Positions 63,174 to 64,000 of a stretch of DNA of 64,000 nt are shown here, one piece after another. The translations under genes and the position numbers were made by a program. Source of the stretch: Chitinophagaceae bacterium UBA1946 (GTDB lineage: Bacteria > Bacteroidota > Bacteroidia > Chitinophagales > Chitinophagaceae); the NCBI GenBank assembly GCA_002336815.1, contig DDEU01000034.1, positions 23,938 to 87,937 of the forward strand, read 5' to 3'. The notes below the pieces were generated by a model, which worked only from the letters and a program-made list of their open reading frames with translations, searched no databases and was not told where the DNA came from. How positions within the stretch are numbered: position 1 is the first letter of the stretch; the number at the start of each line of letters is the position of its first letter.

Positions 63174-64000
<827 letters not shown>

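Overview
The window is a stretch of chromosome from a member of the Bacteroidota, most likely family Chitinophagaceae. Supporting signs are mraZ–rsmH–ftsL-like–ftsI order, PorT next to menaquinone methyltransferase, several type IX secretion (T9SS) C-terminal sorting domains, TAnnTTTG promoter boxes typical of the phylum, and Bacteroidota families such as DUF6370 and DUF983. Genus-level assignment is inference. I saw no tRNA, rRNA, CRISPR array, complete insertion sequence or prophage.

Layout. 1–3144 (minus): start of the division and cell-wall cluster, with mraZ preceded by a 10-bp-phased repeat that is probably its own operator. 3400–9009: an orphan sensor kinase, YqgE, an acyltransferase without a standard start codon, DUF983 and an MsbA-like ABC exporter. 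9095–17585 (minus): a surface-glycan block with a GT11 fucosyltransferase beside a GT6 (ABO-family) transferase, a methyltransferase, a second ABC exporter, two more glycosyltransferases translationally coupled to comM, and a distant fucosyltransferase. 17648–26693: a MutS-like ATPase, dihydroorotase, an outer-membrane barrel, a VCBS/FG-GAP protein, YetF/DUF421, a SET-domain protein and MgtE. 26896–34396: a 17-residue-repeat protein with an S74 chaperone plus a T9SS tail, DUF6370, PorT, MenG/UbiE, EngB, YkuK and a secreted metzincin-like protease. 34531–38507: a small gene set probably controlled by a GbsR-type regulator with a perfect 24-bp palindrome in its promoter. 38811–45764: PDH E2, DnaX, GNAT-like, DUF4870 and a ferredoxin-type reductase. 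45865–53342: an M20 amidohydrolase, a thioredoxin–ApbE–DUF4266–DUF3570 cassette, YpdA and a cupredoxin with a probable T9SS tail. 54372–58287: glycerol uptake and catabolism (glpK, glpD, glpF). 58460–63151: secreted proteins including a duplicated pair, one copy broken by a stop codon, and a subtilisin. 63354–64000: the start of atpD.

How the genes work together. Much of the window concerns the cell surface: glycan synthesis and export, T9SS (PorT plus its cargo), adhesin-like repeat proteins and proteases. The rest is core metabolism. The observations I rate highest are the GT11/GT6 pair resembling ABO-antigen synthesis, the ApbE/DUF4266/DUF3570 cassette with a GGGCGCN-ended lipoprotein, the S74 chaperone placed before a T9SS signal, and six genes whose TAnnTTTG box lies only 4–5 nt from the ATG, which suggests leaderless mRNAs.
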